A DNA stretch of 64,000 nucleotides, taken from Trebonia sp963774945 (GTDB lineage Bacteria; Actinomycetota; Actinomycetes; Streptosporangiales; Streptosporangiaceae). The position numbers and the translations under genes are program-made. Within the stretch, counting starts at the first letter, position 1; each line of letters begins with the position of its first letter. Location of the stretch: contig CAVZHA010000015.1 in NCBI GenBank assembly GCA_963774945.1, positions 682,001 through 746,000 of the forward strand, given 5' to 3'. Below the pieces are notes generated by a model. That model was not told the DNA's origin, ran no database searches, and saw only the letters and a program-made list of their open reading frames with translations. Shown piece after piece: positions 45,443 through 53,565 of the stretch.

Positions 45443-45513
45443 CGGATGCGCGTAGATAGACCCAATTTCTACGCATGCGCTTACCCGAGCTCAGTCGGCT
45501 CGTTATAAAGAGG

Positions 45514-45547
45514 AAACGCCCCCGGCGACATCGCCGGGGGCGTTTTT
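45514..45547 (+). terminator. rho-independent terminator of lsr2
   Basis: AAACGCCCCCGGCG-ACAT-CGCCGGGGGCGTTTTT is a 12-base stem with a four-base loop and a T-run, 72 bases after the lsr2 stop. Confidence 0.93.
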
Positions 45548-45595
45548 ACGATTCACACGTTCTCCGCACGCCCAGGGCGAGCGGGGAGCGACGGC

Positions 45596-47146
45596 TCAGG
45601 CGTAGGCGGTCCGGCCGCCGCCCTCGGTGTCGGCCGGGTCGGCATCGGCCAGACCGGCCGCAGGCGCCTGGCTGTCGGCCGCCCGGGGCTCGGCCGGCTC
45701 GGTCTCGAACGACTCCTTGTCGAACGACTCCTTGTCGGCCGGCGCCGGGTCGGTCGTCTCGGCGCCGGCGGTGTCGCTGACGATCTCGGAGGTCGGGCCG
45801 TCTGGCACCCGGCCGCCCTCGCCGAACGGGGCGGGCGTCCACGGCGAGGCCGGGACGGGCGGCTGGCCGGGCGCGGTCAGCAGCCAGGCGCAGGAGACGA
45901 GCAGCGATATGACGAAGACGCAGTAGACCCAGAAGACCGGCGTTACCCCGGAGCTGATCGTCACGCCCTCTTGCGCCGCCTGCGCCTGGGTCAGCCCGAA
46001 GAAGCTGTAGGCGGGCTGGCTGACCTGAATGAGAGCCGAGACCGCCTGCGCCGCGAGCGGGATGATCGCCCCCGCCAGCAGCAGCGCCCCCTGCCGGGCG
46101 GGACGCCACAGCGCCGCCAGCACCGCCACCACGACGACCGCCACCATGACCGCCACGTTCCCGGCGATCACCAGGCCGGGGTTGCTGAACGCGTTGCCCT
46201 CCTGGAGCGTCTTGACCGTGCCGAGGGTGGCCTGCGCCACCGTGTAGCTGTCCCAGGCGGCGGCGAAGGCGGCGGCGGTGCCGACGCCGGCCAGCACCAG
46301 CAGCGCGAGCGGCCCGAGGTGGTGGCGGGACGGCTTGGCCGGCCAGCCGCAGTCGGGTCGCGCGGAAGCAGCCTGGCCGGGCGAGCCGGGCCGGGCCGGG
46401 TCGGTGTCACGGCACGATGCCAGCAGCGCGATCGCCGCCCCGGCGGTGCAGGCCGCCCAGCCCAGCAGGCTGACGATCAGGCCGGTGCCGAGGGACGCGC
46501 CGCCGGAGACCACCTCGCCGATGTCGGACACGAACAGCCCGAGCGTGACCGCGCTCAGCCCGAGCGCGAACAGCGCCCCGAGCCTGGCCGCGCGCGGCCG
46601 CGACACGCTCAGCGCGATCGGCCCGGCGCTAATTGCCCAGGCGATCACATAGCAAAGGTGGGGGACGACCTCATCGCCCTGGGATAGCAGGCTCTGCCCC
46701 CCCGCGTACGCGGGGAACAACCCCGCCAGCCCCAGCACCACACCAAGGACCAGCAGTCCCTCGCCGACCAGGAGCGCGTTCCCGCCGCGGCGCGCGGCCG
46801 CGCCGGGAGCGGTCCCGGCCGCCCCGTCGGCAGCGGTGCCATCGGCCGGATCGGCCCCGGCCGTCGCGGCGGCCCGCCTGGACTTCAGCAGCGCCCCAAG
46901 CCCGGACCGGTGCGATCGGACGGCGGCAATGGTGCCAGGCACCTCGACGGCGGCAAACCGCGTCCAGGCCTGCTCCCAGCCGTCGCGGGTCTCCGGCCAG
47001 CGGTCGACGGGCGCGTCGTAGGGGGCGCCCACCACCCAGATACCGTAAAACCGCTTTCCCCGCCCGATTTCGTACTTCTCGCCGCGGTGCGAGATGATCG
47101 CCTTCTCCGGCACGGTTCCAGCCTCCAAGTCCAGCGTGAACTTCAC
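45596..47146 (-). CDS. polytopic membrane protein, unknown function
   Basis: 516 residues. A soluble N-terminus (MKFTLDLEAGTVPEKAIISHRGEKYEIGRGKRFYGIWVV...DAPVDRWPETRDGWEQAW) is followed by about ten hydrophobic segments (for example ALLVGEGLLVLGVVLGLAGLFPAY; VAVMVAVVVVAVLAALW; VFWVYCVFVISLLVSCAWLL) and an acidic tail containing a KESFDKESF repeat. No recognisable transporter or enzyme motif. Convergent with lsr2. Confidence 0.7.
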   Translation of the reverse strand: MKFTLDLEAGTVPEKAIISHRGEKYEIGRGKRFYGIWVVGAPYDAPVDRWPETRDGWEQAWTRFAAVEVPGTIAAVRSHRSGLGALLKSRRAAATAGADPADGTAADGAAGTAPGAAARRGGNALLVGEGLLVLGVVLGLAGLFPAYAGGQSLLSQGDEVVPHLCYVIAWAISAGPIALSVSRPRAARLGALFALGLSAVTLGLFVSDIGEVVSGGASLGTGLIVSLLGWAACTAGAAIALLASCRDTDPARPGSPGQAASARPDCGWPAKPSRHHLGPLALLVLAGVGTAAAFAAAWDSYTVAQATLGTVKTLQEGNAFSNPGLVIAGNVAVMVAVVVVAVLAALWRPARQGALLLAGAIIPLAAQAVSALIQVSQPAYSFFGLTQAQAAQEGVTISSGVTPVFWVYCVFVISLLVSCAWLLTAPGQPPVPASPWTPAPFGEGGRVPDGPTSEIVSDTAGAETTDPAPADKESFDKESFETEPAEPRAADSQAPAAGLADADPADTEGGGRTAYA

Positions 47147-47196
47147 TTATCACGGTGACCATACGCCGGAGATCTGGAAGCTTGCTGAAGGCCCGC

Positions 47197-48024
47197 TTAA
47201 CAGAGCGTGAGCCCGTGCAGCGCGTGCACGGGGCCGTCGCCGCCGCCCAGGCCGACCAGCCCGTGCTTGACCGCGTCGCTGGCGACCTGGGTCGCCTGGC
47301 GGGCCGCGTCGGGCAGCGGGAGGCCGGCCGCCAGGCCGGCCGCGAGGGCGGCCGAGTGCGTGCAGCCCGCTCCGTGGGTGGCCTCGACGTCATACCTCGG
47401 GACCGGGATCGACAGGTGGCGACGCCCGTCGAAGAGGTGGTCGGCCGGCTCGGCCCCGTGCCCGCCGGTGACGAGGGCGGCGGCGGCCCCCATCGCGACC
47501 AGCCGTTCGGCCAGCGCGGCCCGGTCCTCGGTGGCCAGGCCGGTCAGCGCCTGCGCCTCCGGCAGGTTGGGGGTGACGACGGTGGCGAGCGGGAATAGCC
47601 GCCCGATCAGCGTCGCCACCGCGTCGGGAAGCAGCAGCCGCGCACCCGAGCTGGCCACCATGACCGGGTCGACCACGAGCGGAAGGTCCCGCCCGGCCAG
47701 CTCGTCGGCGACCGCGCCGATGATGGCGGAGGAGAAGAGCATGCCGGTCTTGGCCGCCCCGGCCCCGATGTCGTCAAGCACCGCTCTTATCTGCTCCCTG
47801 ACGAACCCGGGCGGGAGCTGCTCGATGGCGCTCACGCCGAGGGTGTTCTGCGCGGTCAGCGCCACGATGGCGGACATCCCGTGCGCGCCGCAGCGGGCGA
47901 AGGCCTTCAGGTCGGCCTGGATCCCGGCGCCGCCGCCCGAGTCGGACGAGGCGATCGTCAGCACCCGGGTGATGTTATTGCGGTTAATGCTGGGGTTGGC
48001 GCCTGGGTCGTCGCTGATCGTCAC
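47197..48024 (-). CDS. thiD: hydroxymethylpyrimidine/phosphomethylpyrimidine kinase ThiD
   Basis: 275 residues of the ribokinase-like fold: VLTIASSDSGGGAGIQADLKAFARCGAHGMSAIVALTAQNTLGV, DPVMVASSGARLL, TVVTPNLPEAQALTG, and the anion-hole ATHGAGCTHSAALAAGLA with the catalytic Asp region changed to THGAGCTHSAA (the usual base is in GTGCT(F/L)SSA; here Cys is kept). It phosphorylates HMP twice in the thiamine pyrimidine branch. GTG 48024 overlaps the thiG stop (GTGA), so it is translated from the thi operon. Confidence 0.92.
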   Translation of the reverse strand: MTISDDPGANPSINRNNITRVLTIASSDSGGGAGIQADLKAFARCGAHGMSAIVALTAQNTLGVSAIEQLPPGFVREQIRAVLDDIGAGAAKTGMLFSSAIIGAVADELAGRDLPLVVDPVMVASSGARLLLPDAVATLIGRLFPLATVVTPNLPEAQALTGLATEDRAALAERLVAMGAAAALVTGGHGAEPADHLFDGRRHLSIPVPRYDVEATHGAGCTHSAALAAGLAAGLPLPDAARQATQVASDAVKHGLVGLGGGDGPVHALHGLTLC

Positions 48025-48829
48025 TCCGACTCCCGGGCGGGGCTTGAGGCGACCGCGTGCCAGCGGCGCGGGATGCGGCCCGCCTCGTGGGCGGCGCGGC
48101 CTGCCTCGACCGCGAGCGCCATCGCGACCGCCATCCGCTCGGGCTCGGCGCGCCTTGGTGATCGCGGAGGCGACGAGCACGGCGGCGCAGCCGAGCTCCA
48201 TCGCCAGCGCGGCGTCGCTGGCGGTGCCGATGCCGGCGTCGAGGATCACCGGCACCGTCGCCCGCTCGACGATCATCGCGATGTTGTGCGGGTTCCTGAT
48301 GCCGAGCCCGGAGCCGATCGGCGCGCCGAGCGGCATCACCGCGGCGCAGCCGGCCTCCTCGAGGCGGCGCGCGAGTATCGGGTCGTCGTTGGTGTAAGGC
48401 AGCACGGTGAACCCGTCGGCGACGAGCAGCTGGGCCGCGTCGAGCAGCTCGACCGGGTCGGGCAGCAGGGTGATGTCGTCGGCGACCACCTCGAGCTTGA
48501 CCCAGTCGGTGTCCAGCGCCTCGCGGGCCAGCCGGGCGGCGAGCAGCGCCTCGGCGGCGGTGTGGCAGCCGGCCGTGTTCGGCAGGACGGCGACGCCCGG
48601 CCTGCAGGATCGTGCCGATCAGGGACCCCTCCCCCGACCCGCCCACCCGTCGCATGGCGACCGTGGTCAGCTCGGTGCCTGAGGCCTTGAGGACCTTGCC
48701 GAGGACGTCGAGGGACTGCGCGCCGCCGGTGCCGACGATCAGCCGGGACGTCAGCGTGCGGCCGCCGACCTGCCAGCCGGCGCGCTCGGCGGGGCCGGGC
48801 GTCGGCAGGGGCTCGTTCTGGATCATCAT
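48021..48829 (-). pseudogene. thiG: thiazole synthase ThiG, frame interrupted twice (likely assembly indels)
   Basis: About 269 residues when repaired: WQVGGRTLTSRLIVGTGGAQSLDVLGKVLKASGTELTTVAMRRVG, then VKLEVVADDITLLPDP with the Schiff-base lysine, GFTVLPYTNDDPILARRLEEAGCAAVMPLGAPIGSGLGIRNPHNIAMI and ILDAGIGTASDAALAMELG. ThiG joins DXP, dehydroglycine and ThiS-thiocarboxylate sulfur to make the thiazole. One extra C near 48598 and one near 48158 break the frame. Because thiG is essential for this operon and all neighbours look sound, sequence error is the better explanation. Next is thiD (GTGA overlap). Confidence 0.88.
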
Positions 48830-48833
48830 CGTT

Positions 48834-49034
48834 CTAGCCTCCCTGGACCGCGGTCACGACCTCGACCTCGTCGCGTTCGGCGAGCGAGGTGGCCGGCCAC
48901 GCCCGGCGCGGCACGACCTCGCCGTTGACGGCGGCCGCGACGCCCTTCGGTGATTCGGTCAGCTGGCCGACGAGATCGGCCAGGGTGACGCCGGTGGGGA
49001 GGTCGCGCGGGGTTCCGTTGACTGTGACCGTCAT
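48834..49034 (-). CDS. thiS: sulfur carrier protein ThiS
   Basis: 66 residues of ubiquitin-like fold ending in the diagnostic Gly-Gly (VVTAVQGG), where the thiocarboxylate forms. MTVTVNGTPRDLPTGVTLADLVGQL is typical. ThiS carries sulfur to ThiG for thiazole formation. Its ATG overlaps the thiO stop (ATGA), and thiG starts five bases after its stop. Confidence 0.95.
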   Translation of the reverse strand: MTVTVNGTPRDLPTGVTLADLVGQLTESPKGVAAAVNGEVVPRRAWPATSLAERDEVEVVTAVQGG

Positions 49035-50174
49035 GTGAGCCTGCCGGGGTAGAAGGGGGTCCAGGCGTGGTGCGGCTCGCCGTCGGCGAGCAGCGCGGCG
49101 ACCGCGTCGGCGGTGACCGCCGACAGCAGGACGCCGTTGCGGTAGTGGCCGGCCGCGACGATGAGCCCGCCTGCGGCGTCAACCGGGCCCAGGATCGGGC
49201 CGTTGTCGCTGGTGCCCGGCCTGCGGCCCGCGCTCGCCTCGGCCAGGATGAGCTCGCTGATCGCGGGGACCGCGGTCATCGCGTCGCGGAGCAGGTCGTG
49301 GACGGCGCCGGCGGTGATGTCGCGGTCGTCGCGCTCCTCCTGGGTGGCGCCGACGACGAGCTCGCCGTCGGCGCGGGGGACGAGGTAGATGTCGCGGCCC
49401 TGGACGATCGCGCGGACGGTGTGGCTGATGATGTGCGGCAGGTCGCCTGGGTGCCGCAGTCGCAGGATCTGGCCCTTGACCGGGCGGATGGCCTTGCGGA
49501 TCTGGTCGGGCACGCCCTCGATGCGGTTGGTGCCCCAGCCTGCGGCGACCACGACGCGGGCGGCGGACAGTTCAGCCGTCTCGTCCGCCGCGACGCCCGC
49601 GGGACTGGCGCGGAACCGGACCAGACCGGGGGCGACGTCGGTGACCTGGCCCACGACCGTGCGCACGCCGGCCCCGGCGGCCGCTATCTGAAGGGCGGCC
49701 AGGTAGCGGCGGTTGTCGACCGACAGGTCGCCGGTGGCGAGGACGCCGCCCCGGGTGGACGGGGCCAGGAACGGCTCGAGGCGGCGGCACGCCCGCGCGT
49801 CGAGGCGCTCGGCCGTGAGCCCGATCGAGTGGCGGAACTCGGTCAGCCGGTCGAGCGCGGCCAGGTCGCCGCTGTCGTAGGCGACCGCGAGGGTGCCCTC
49901 GGTGCGCAGCCCGGTCGGCTGCCCTGACGCCGCCTCGAGCTCGGCGTTGAAGGCCGGGAAGCGGTCGATCGCGTGCAGGTTCAGCGCGCAGCAGGTCCTG
50001 CTCGCCGAAGACGGACTCGGAGACCGGGCCGAGCATGCCCGCCGCGACCAGGCTCGCCTTGTCGTCGGTGCCGGGATCGATGAGCGTCACCGACCGGCCG
50101 GCGATGGCGGCTCGCCAGGCGATCGCGGTGCCGATCACGCCGCCGCCGACGACGATGACGTCAGCGTCCATCAT
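49031..50174 (-). pseudogene. thiO: glycine oxidase ThiO, frame interrupted once (likely assembly indel)
   Basis: About 380 residues when repaired. The FAD-binding DVIVVGGGVIGTAIAWRAAIAGRSVTLIDPG opens the protein, and GWGTNRIEGVPDQIRKAIRPVKGQILRLR, VPRADGELVVGATQEERDDRD and VAAGHYRNGVLLSAVTADAV follow. ThiO oxidises glycine to the imine used by ThiG. The frame breaks near 49987; removing one base restores DLLALNLHAIDRFPAFNAELEAASG. ATG 50174 lies 16 bases downstream of the TPP riboswitch. Confidence 0.9.
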
Positions 50175-50189
50175 GGCTTGCCTGCTCTC

Positions 50190-50276
50190 TCCCTTCGCCG
50201 GCATTACCCGGATCAGGTTCGACGGTCGGAGGCGGCTCGCCTCCCTCTCAGCCCCGCGTAGGGCTCCCGTGGTTCA
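50190..50276 (-). promoter_or_regulatory. TPP riboswitch (THI element) before thiO
   Basis: On the minus strand the conserved blocks appear in order: CACGGGAGCC, GGGCTGAGAGGG, CCGTCGAACCTGATC and CGGGTAATGCCGGCGAAGGGA, matching the THI-box consensus (CTGAGA; ACCTGATC.GGGTAATACC.GCGAAGGGA). It binds thiamine pyrophosphate. The very short gap to the thiO ATG suggests control of translation initiation rather than a distant terminator. Confidence 0.97.
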
Positions 50277-50387
50277 CCTCAGTGTAACCCGGCGGGTGCC
50301 GCCCACCCACGCCGGCGTTCGGCCGTGACCGGCGGACGCCGCGGACCGGAGACCGGGGTGAGTCCTCGGGTACGGCATGATGTCGGG

Positions 50388-51032
50388 GTGACTGACTTGC
50401 GTTCCCGGCTGGCCGACGCCCGGCTGTACCTGTGCACCGACGGGCGGCGCGCCCAGGGCGACCTGCCCGCGTTCCTCGACGCGGTGCTCGGCGGCGGGGT
50501 CGACATCGTGCAACTGCGGGAGAAGGGCCTCGAGGCGGGCGAGGAGCTCGCGCTGCTCGAGGTGTTCGCGGCCGCCTGCCGCCGGCACGGCGCGCTGCTG
50601 GCGGTCAACGACCGGGCCGACGTCGCCCTGGCGGCCGGGGCGGACGTGCTCCACCTCGGGCAGGACGACCTGCCGGTGCCGGTGGCGCGGCGGATCCTCG
50701 GGCCCGGGCCGGTCATCGGGCGGTCGAGCCACAGCCCCGAGCAGGCGTCGGCGGCGGCGACCGAGGACGGCATCGACTACTTCTGCGCCGGGCCGGTGTG
50801 GGCGACGCCGACCAAGCCGGGACGCCCGGGTACCGGGGTGTCGCTGGTCGCGCAGACGGCGGAGCTCGCGGCGGCGCGGCCGTGGTTCGCGATCGGCGGG
50901 ATCGGGCTGCCGCAGCTGGACGAGGTGCTGGCGGCGGGGGCGACGCGGGTGGTGGTGGTGCGCGCGCTGACCGAGGCGGACGACCCGGAAGCGGCCGCGG
51001 CGGCCTTCGCCAGGCGGCTGCGCGCTGCCTAG
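50388..51032 (+). CDS. thiE: thiamine-phosphate synthase ThiE
   Basis: 214 residues of TIM-barrel fold: RLYLCTDGR, GGVDIVQLREKG (DIVQLR is the ThiE hallmark), LLAVNDRADVALAAGADVLHLGQDDLP, IGRSSHSPEQA, GIDYFCAGPVWATPTKPGRPGTG and WFAIGGIGLPQLDEVLAAGATRVVVVRA. It couples HMP-PP and the thiazole phosphate to thiamine monophosphate. GTG start at 50388. It is divergent from the thiO operon and has no riboswitch of its own visible. Confidence 0.95.
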   Translation: MTDLRSRLADARLYLCTDGRRAQGDLPAFLDAVLGGGVDIVQLREKGLEAGEELALLEVFAAACRRHGALLAVNDRADVALAAGADVLHLGQDDLPVPVARRILGPGPVIGRSSHSPEQASAAATEDGIDYFCAGPVWATPTKPGRPGTGVSLVAQTAELAAARPWFAIGGIGLPQLDEVLAAGATRVVVVRALTEADDPEAAAAAFARRLRAA

Positions 51033-51281
51033 GCGGCGCTTGGCTTGGCTGCGGGCGAGGTGGGGTTCGGGGTCGGTGGGGCTAGGTGCCCTGGGCCGGG
51101 AGGCGTGATTGTGTTCCGTTGGGGACCGCGTTTTCCGCGGGCGCGCGTCATTGTGTGCTGGTGGGGGCAGCCGGCGACCCGAAATACCCACGCTGACCCC
51201 GATATCCGTCCGGCTGGTTGAACGTGGTGACGGTGAGGACGGTGTGACGATGCCGTCGCCGGCCGCGGGTCTAGAGCGTCG
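51033..51281. other. intergenic region without a gene
   Basis: Between thiE and the small protein on the other strand. Some GC-rich sequence (GAGGTGGGGTTCGGGGTCGG) and no clear promoter or RNA. Confidence 0.5.
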
Positions 51282-51497
51282 TCAGCTTCGGGCGCCGAGG
51301 ATGCGGCGGATGTCGCCGGTCTGGGCGTCGCTGTGCCGGTCGAGGATTGCGCCCAGATCGGCCAGGTCTTTTTCGCTGGTGTAGACCGCGAGCTCGTGCT
51401 CGAGCGCGCGGTCCTCGGAGCGGTCGGCGAACATCTCGCGGAGCTGGCTGCGGATCGCGATCCAGGGCGGACTCAAAAGGTTGATGGCACTCGACAT
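51282..51497 (-). CDS. small protein, unknown function
   Basis: 71 residues: MSSAINLLSPPWIAIRSQLREMFADRSEDRALEHELAVYTSEKDLADLGAILDRHSDAQTGDIRRILGARS. An AGAAGGAA ribosome-binding site at good spacing supports translation. It is mostly helical and charged, with no recognised domain. Divergent from the LysR gene, which might regulate it (position only). Confidence 0.65.
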   Translation of the reverse strand: MSSAINLLSPPWIAIRSQLREMFADRSEDRALEHELAVYTSEKDLADLGAILDRHSDAQTGDIRRILGARS

Positions 51498-51620
51498 GAT
51501 GCTTCCTTCTTCTGCGTAGTGAGAGTGCGTGGTAACCCTTACGCAGTCCAGTGAACCCGCAACTGAACCATGCGTCCAATGAGTGAATCAGCTAGTTTTC
51601 ATGACGTAGGCTCATAGATT

Positions 51621-52562
51621 GTGGATACTGACGTGTTGCGCTGGTTTCAGCAGGTCGCCGACGGGATGACGGTGACCGAGGTTTCCGAGGTCGGCGGGGT
51701 GACGCAGTCCGGGGTGTCCCGGGCGCTGGCCCGGCTTGAGGCCGAGGTGGGGACACCGTTGCTGCGCCGGGTAGGGCGGACGCTGGCGCTGACCAGGGCC
51801 GGCGAGGTGTTCAAGCCGCACGTCGACTCGCTGCTGCGCCGGTTCGACGACGGGATCGCGGCCGTTGGCCAGTTCATGTCGCCGGAGACCGGCACGGTCG
51901 CGGTCGCCTTCCAGCAGTCGCTCGGCACCTGGCTGGTGCCCGACCTGGTGCGCAGCTTCCGGGCCCGGCATCCTGACGTCCAGTTCCGGCTGACCCAGGT
52001 CAGGGACGAGCTGCACGGGCTGCCGCTCGACGGCGGCGTGGCCGACCTCGAGATCGGGACGCGGCGGTTCCGCACCAGCCCGGAGGTGATGCGGCCGGGC
52101 GACCTGGCGGTGCGGACGGAGCGGATCGGCACCGAGCCGCTGCGGCTGGCGGTCCCCCGGGATCATCGGCTCAGCGGGCGGGAGCGCGTCCGCCTGAAGG
52201 ACGTGGCCAGGGAGCCGTTCATCGCGCTGCGGTCGACCTCGGCGCTGCGGAAGCTGGCGTATGACCTGTGCAAGCAGGCGGGGTTCCGGCCTGCGGTCGT
52301 ATTCGAGGGGGACGACCTGACTAACCTGCGCGGCCTGGTCGGGGCCGGGCTGGGGGTGGCGGTAGTGCCGGCGCCGCGGGCGGGGTCGTCGGAGGCGGCG
52401 GCGGACGGGCCGGTGCGGTACCTGGAGATCGCCGATGCGGGGGCGATGCGGGAGATCTACCTGACCTGGTCGGCGGAGCGGCCGCTGCTGCCGGCGGCGG
52501 AGTTGTTTCGGGAGCACGTCGTCAGCCGGGTGACGGTGGGGAAGGTTCCTGCGCTTCCGTAG
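51621..52562 (+). CDS. LysR-family transcriptional regulator
   Basis: 313 residues. The N-terminal winged helix (DVLRWFQQVADGMTVTEVSEVGGVTQSGVSRALARLEAEVGTPLLRRVGRTLALTRAGEVF) and the periplasmic-binding-like effector domain (GTVAVAFQQSLGTWLVPDLVRSFRARHPDVQFRLTQ) are complete. GTG start at 51621. The effector is unknown. It is divergent from the small protein at 51497, and the 123-base gap between them is its likely binding region. Confidence 0.92.
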   Translation: MDTDVLRWFQQVADGMTVTEVSEVGGVTQSGVSRALARLEAEVGTPLLRRVGRTLALTRAGEVFKPHVDSLLRRFDDGIAAVGQFMSPETGTVAVAFQQSLGTWLVPDLVRSFRARHPDVQFRLTQVRDELHGLPLDGGVADLEIGTRRFRTSPEVMRPGDLAVRTERIGTEPLRLAVPRDHRLSGRERVRLKDVAREPFIALRSTSALRKLAYDLCKQAGFRPAVVFEGDDLTNLRGLVGAGLGVAVVPAPRAGSSEAAADGPVRYLEIADAGAMREIYLTWSAERPLLPAAELFREHVVSRVTVGKVPALP

Positions 52563-52596
52563 TAGTCGCCGCGTTGGACGAAGTAGGTGGGACCGG

Positions 52597-53211
52597 TTAG
52601 CTCCAGTACGCCGGGCGAATGAGCTTCACGCCGCCCTTTGTGACAATTTCGGGCGGCAGTTGGGAGTTGCGCACCGTAGCGTGATCGACGGAGATGTAAC
52701 CGTCAACGGTTTGCGCCAAGTCTCTCGAGCGTCTACGTGGCGGAAATGCGGCAACGATTCGTTTCCCCGTGCGCAGACGCTTAACGGCAGCGACGACCGG
52801 CCGCAAATCACTGTCGGCCGACACCAAGAGCGCGGTGTCGTACATGTCGCGCACGGCATCGGTCAGCATCGCGATGGCAATGTTGACATCGGTCTCTTTC
52901 TCCTCGTACGCCATCCAGCGTGCGCCGCAGCTCCTGCATTCTCGAGGCCTGTCCTGGAAACGCCCCTCGATAAGCCGTACTCGGAGGCTGTGGCTCGCGA
53001 GTGCCTCTAGGTACAGCGCCTGTCTCAGCTCCGCGTCCGGGTTGTCACGGACCCGGGCGGTGAAGTACTGCACCTCAAGCAACTCCTGGCCGGGCCGTAG
53101 CAAGCCCTTGACCAGGGCCTGCAGGTCGAGCCAGTGGTACCGTCGGCCGTATCCGGCCTTGAGCCCGTGGTAGAGGTTGAAGCCGTCAACGTAGGCGACT
53201 ACACGGGTCAT
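52597..53211 (-). CDS. NYN (PIN-like) domain protein
   Basis: 204 residues: RVVAYVDGFNLYHGL (first acidic residue, Asp9), TDVNIAIAMLTDA (second Asp) and ALLVSADSDLRPVV (third, SADSD), the three acidic positions of the NYN/PIN nuclease fold. A CRSCGARW pair suggests a small zinc-binding insert. NYN proteins cut or process RNA. Codon use here is less GC-biased than in neighbours, which can mean transfer. Its start lies opposite the sRNA units at 53225-53401, and a link between the two is an open possibility. Confidence 0.85.
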   Translation of the reverse strand: MTRVVAYVDGFNLYHGLKAGYGRRYHWLDLQALVKGLLRPGQELLEVQYFTARVRDNPDAELRQALYLEALASHSLRVRLIEGRFQDRPRECRSCGARWMAYEEKETDVNIAIAMLTDAVRDMYDTALLVSADSDLRPVVAAVKRLRTGKRIVAAFPPRRRSRDLAQTVDGYISVDHATVRNSQLPPEIVTKGGVKLIRPAYWS

Positions 53212-53224
53212 GATGAATATTCCT

Positions 53225-53252
53225 TTGCTTCAGCGGGGGGATGGGGTATAGT
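53225..53252 (+). promoter_or_regulatory. promoter for the first sRNA-like unit
   Basis: TTGCTT (53225-53230), 16-base spacer, TATAGT (53247-53252). It overlaps the ribosome-binding region of the divergent NYN gene (start 53211), so the two are closely linked. Confidence 0.55.
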
Positions 53253-53258
53253 TGGGTT

Positions 53259-53320
53259 ATCCACCCTGGGGTGAGTAGCCCCGGCTAGACGACCTCGCTT
53301 CGGCGGGGTCGTCCCTTTTT
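53259..53320 (+). ncRNA. sRNA-like unit 1: hairpin plus UUCG terminator
   Basis: CTGGGG-TGAGTAG-CCCCGG (53266-53284) is followed by a spacer with AGAC and GACGACCTCGC-TTCG-GCGGGGTCGTC (53288-53313), an 11-base stem capped by a C(UUCG)G loop, ending in CCTTTTT. This is a complete short transcript layout of about 62 nt. No protein is encoded. Expression and function are unknown. Confidence 0.65.
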
Positions 53321-53324
53321 GTGG

Positions 53325-53330
53325 TAAAGT
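53325..53330 (+). promoter_or_regulatory. extended -10 of the second sRNA-like unit
   Basis: TGG-TAAAGT (53322-53330) right after the first unit's T-run fits an extended -10 element. It lies 14 bases before the second unit's first hairpin, similar to the spacing in unit 1. Confidence 0.45.
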
Positions 53331-53336
53331 GGCGTT

Positions 53337-53401
53337 CTACCAGCCCGGGGTGAGTAACCCCGGTCAGACGGCCCCGCGTGCACGCGGGGCCGTTTCTTTT
53401 T
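53337..53401 (+). ncRNA. sRNA-like unit 2: same architecture as unit 1
   Basis: CCGGGG-TGAGTAA-CCCCGG (53345-53363), then AGAC and ACGGCCCCGCG-TGCA-CGCGGGGCCGT (53368-53393), ending TTCTTTTT. Compared with unit 1 the loop TGAGTA and the AGAC linker are conserved, while stem pairs change together (for example T·G to C-G in hairpin 1, A-T to G-C in hairpin 2). Covariation argues for a functional RNA. Confidence 0.65.
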
Positions 53402-53414
53402 GTTGCGGGCAATG

Positions 53415-53430
53415 TGGCAACAGGTTGCCA
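53415..53430. repeat. 16-bp palindrome TGGCAAC-AG-GTTGCCA
   Basis: Perfect seven-base arms at 53415-53421 and 53424-53430, just downstream of sRNA-like unit 2. Possibly an operator. Confidence 0.5.
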
Positions 53431-53565
53431 TTTCTCGTGTCGACTGCATAATGCCGGTTGGGGTGCGGGGATTGGCCGCGTGGTCCAGTTTATGCGAGGG
53501 TAGTGACATTCGAGGCGGAGCCGGCCGGATCTAGCCGTGCCGAATTAAATGGCAATTATTTGCGG

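Noticed and set aside
53285..53509. 74-residue ORF on the minus strand across the sRNA-like units
   Set aside because: It is out of register with any ribosome site and crosses two terminators; composition is that of shadow frames.
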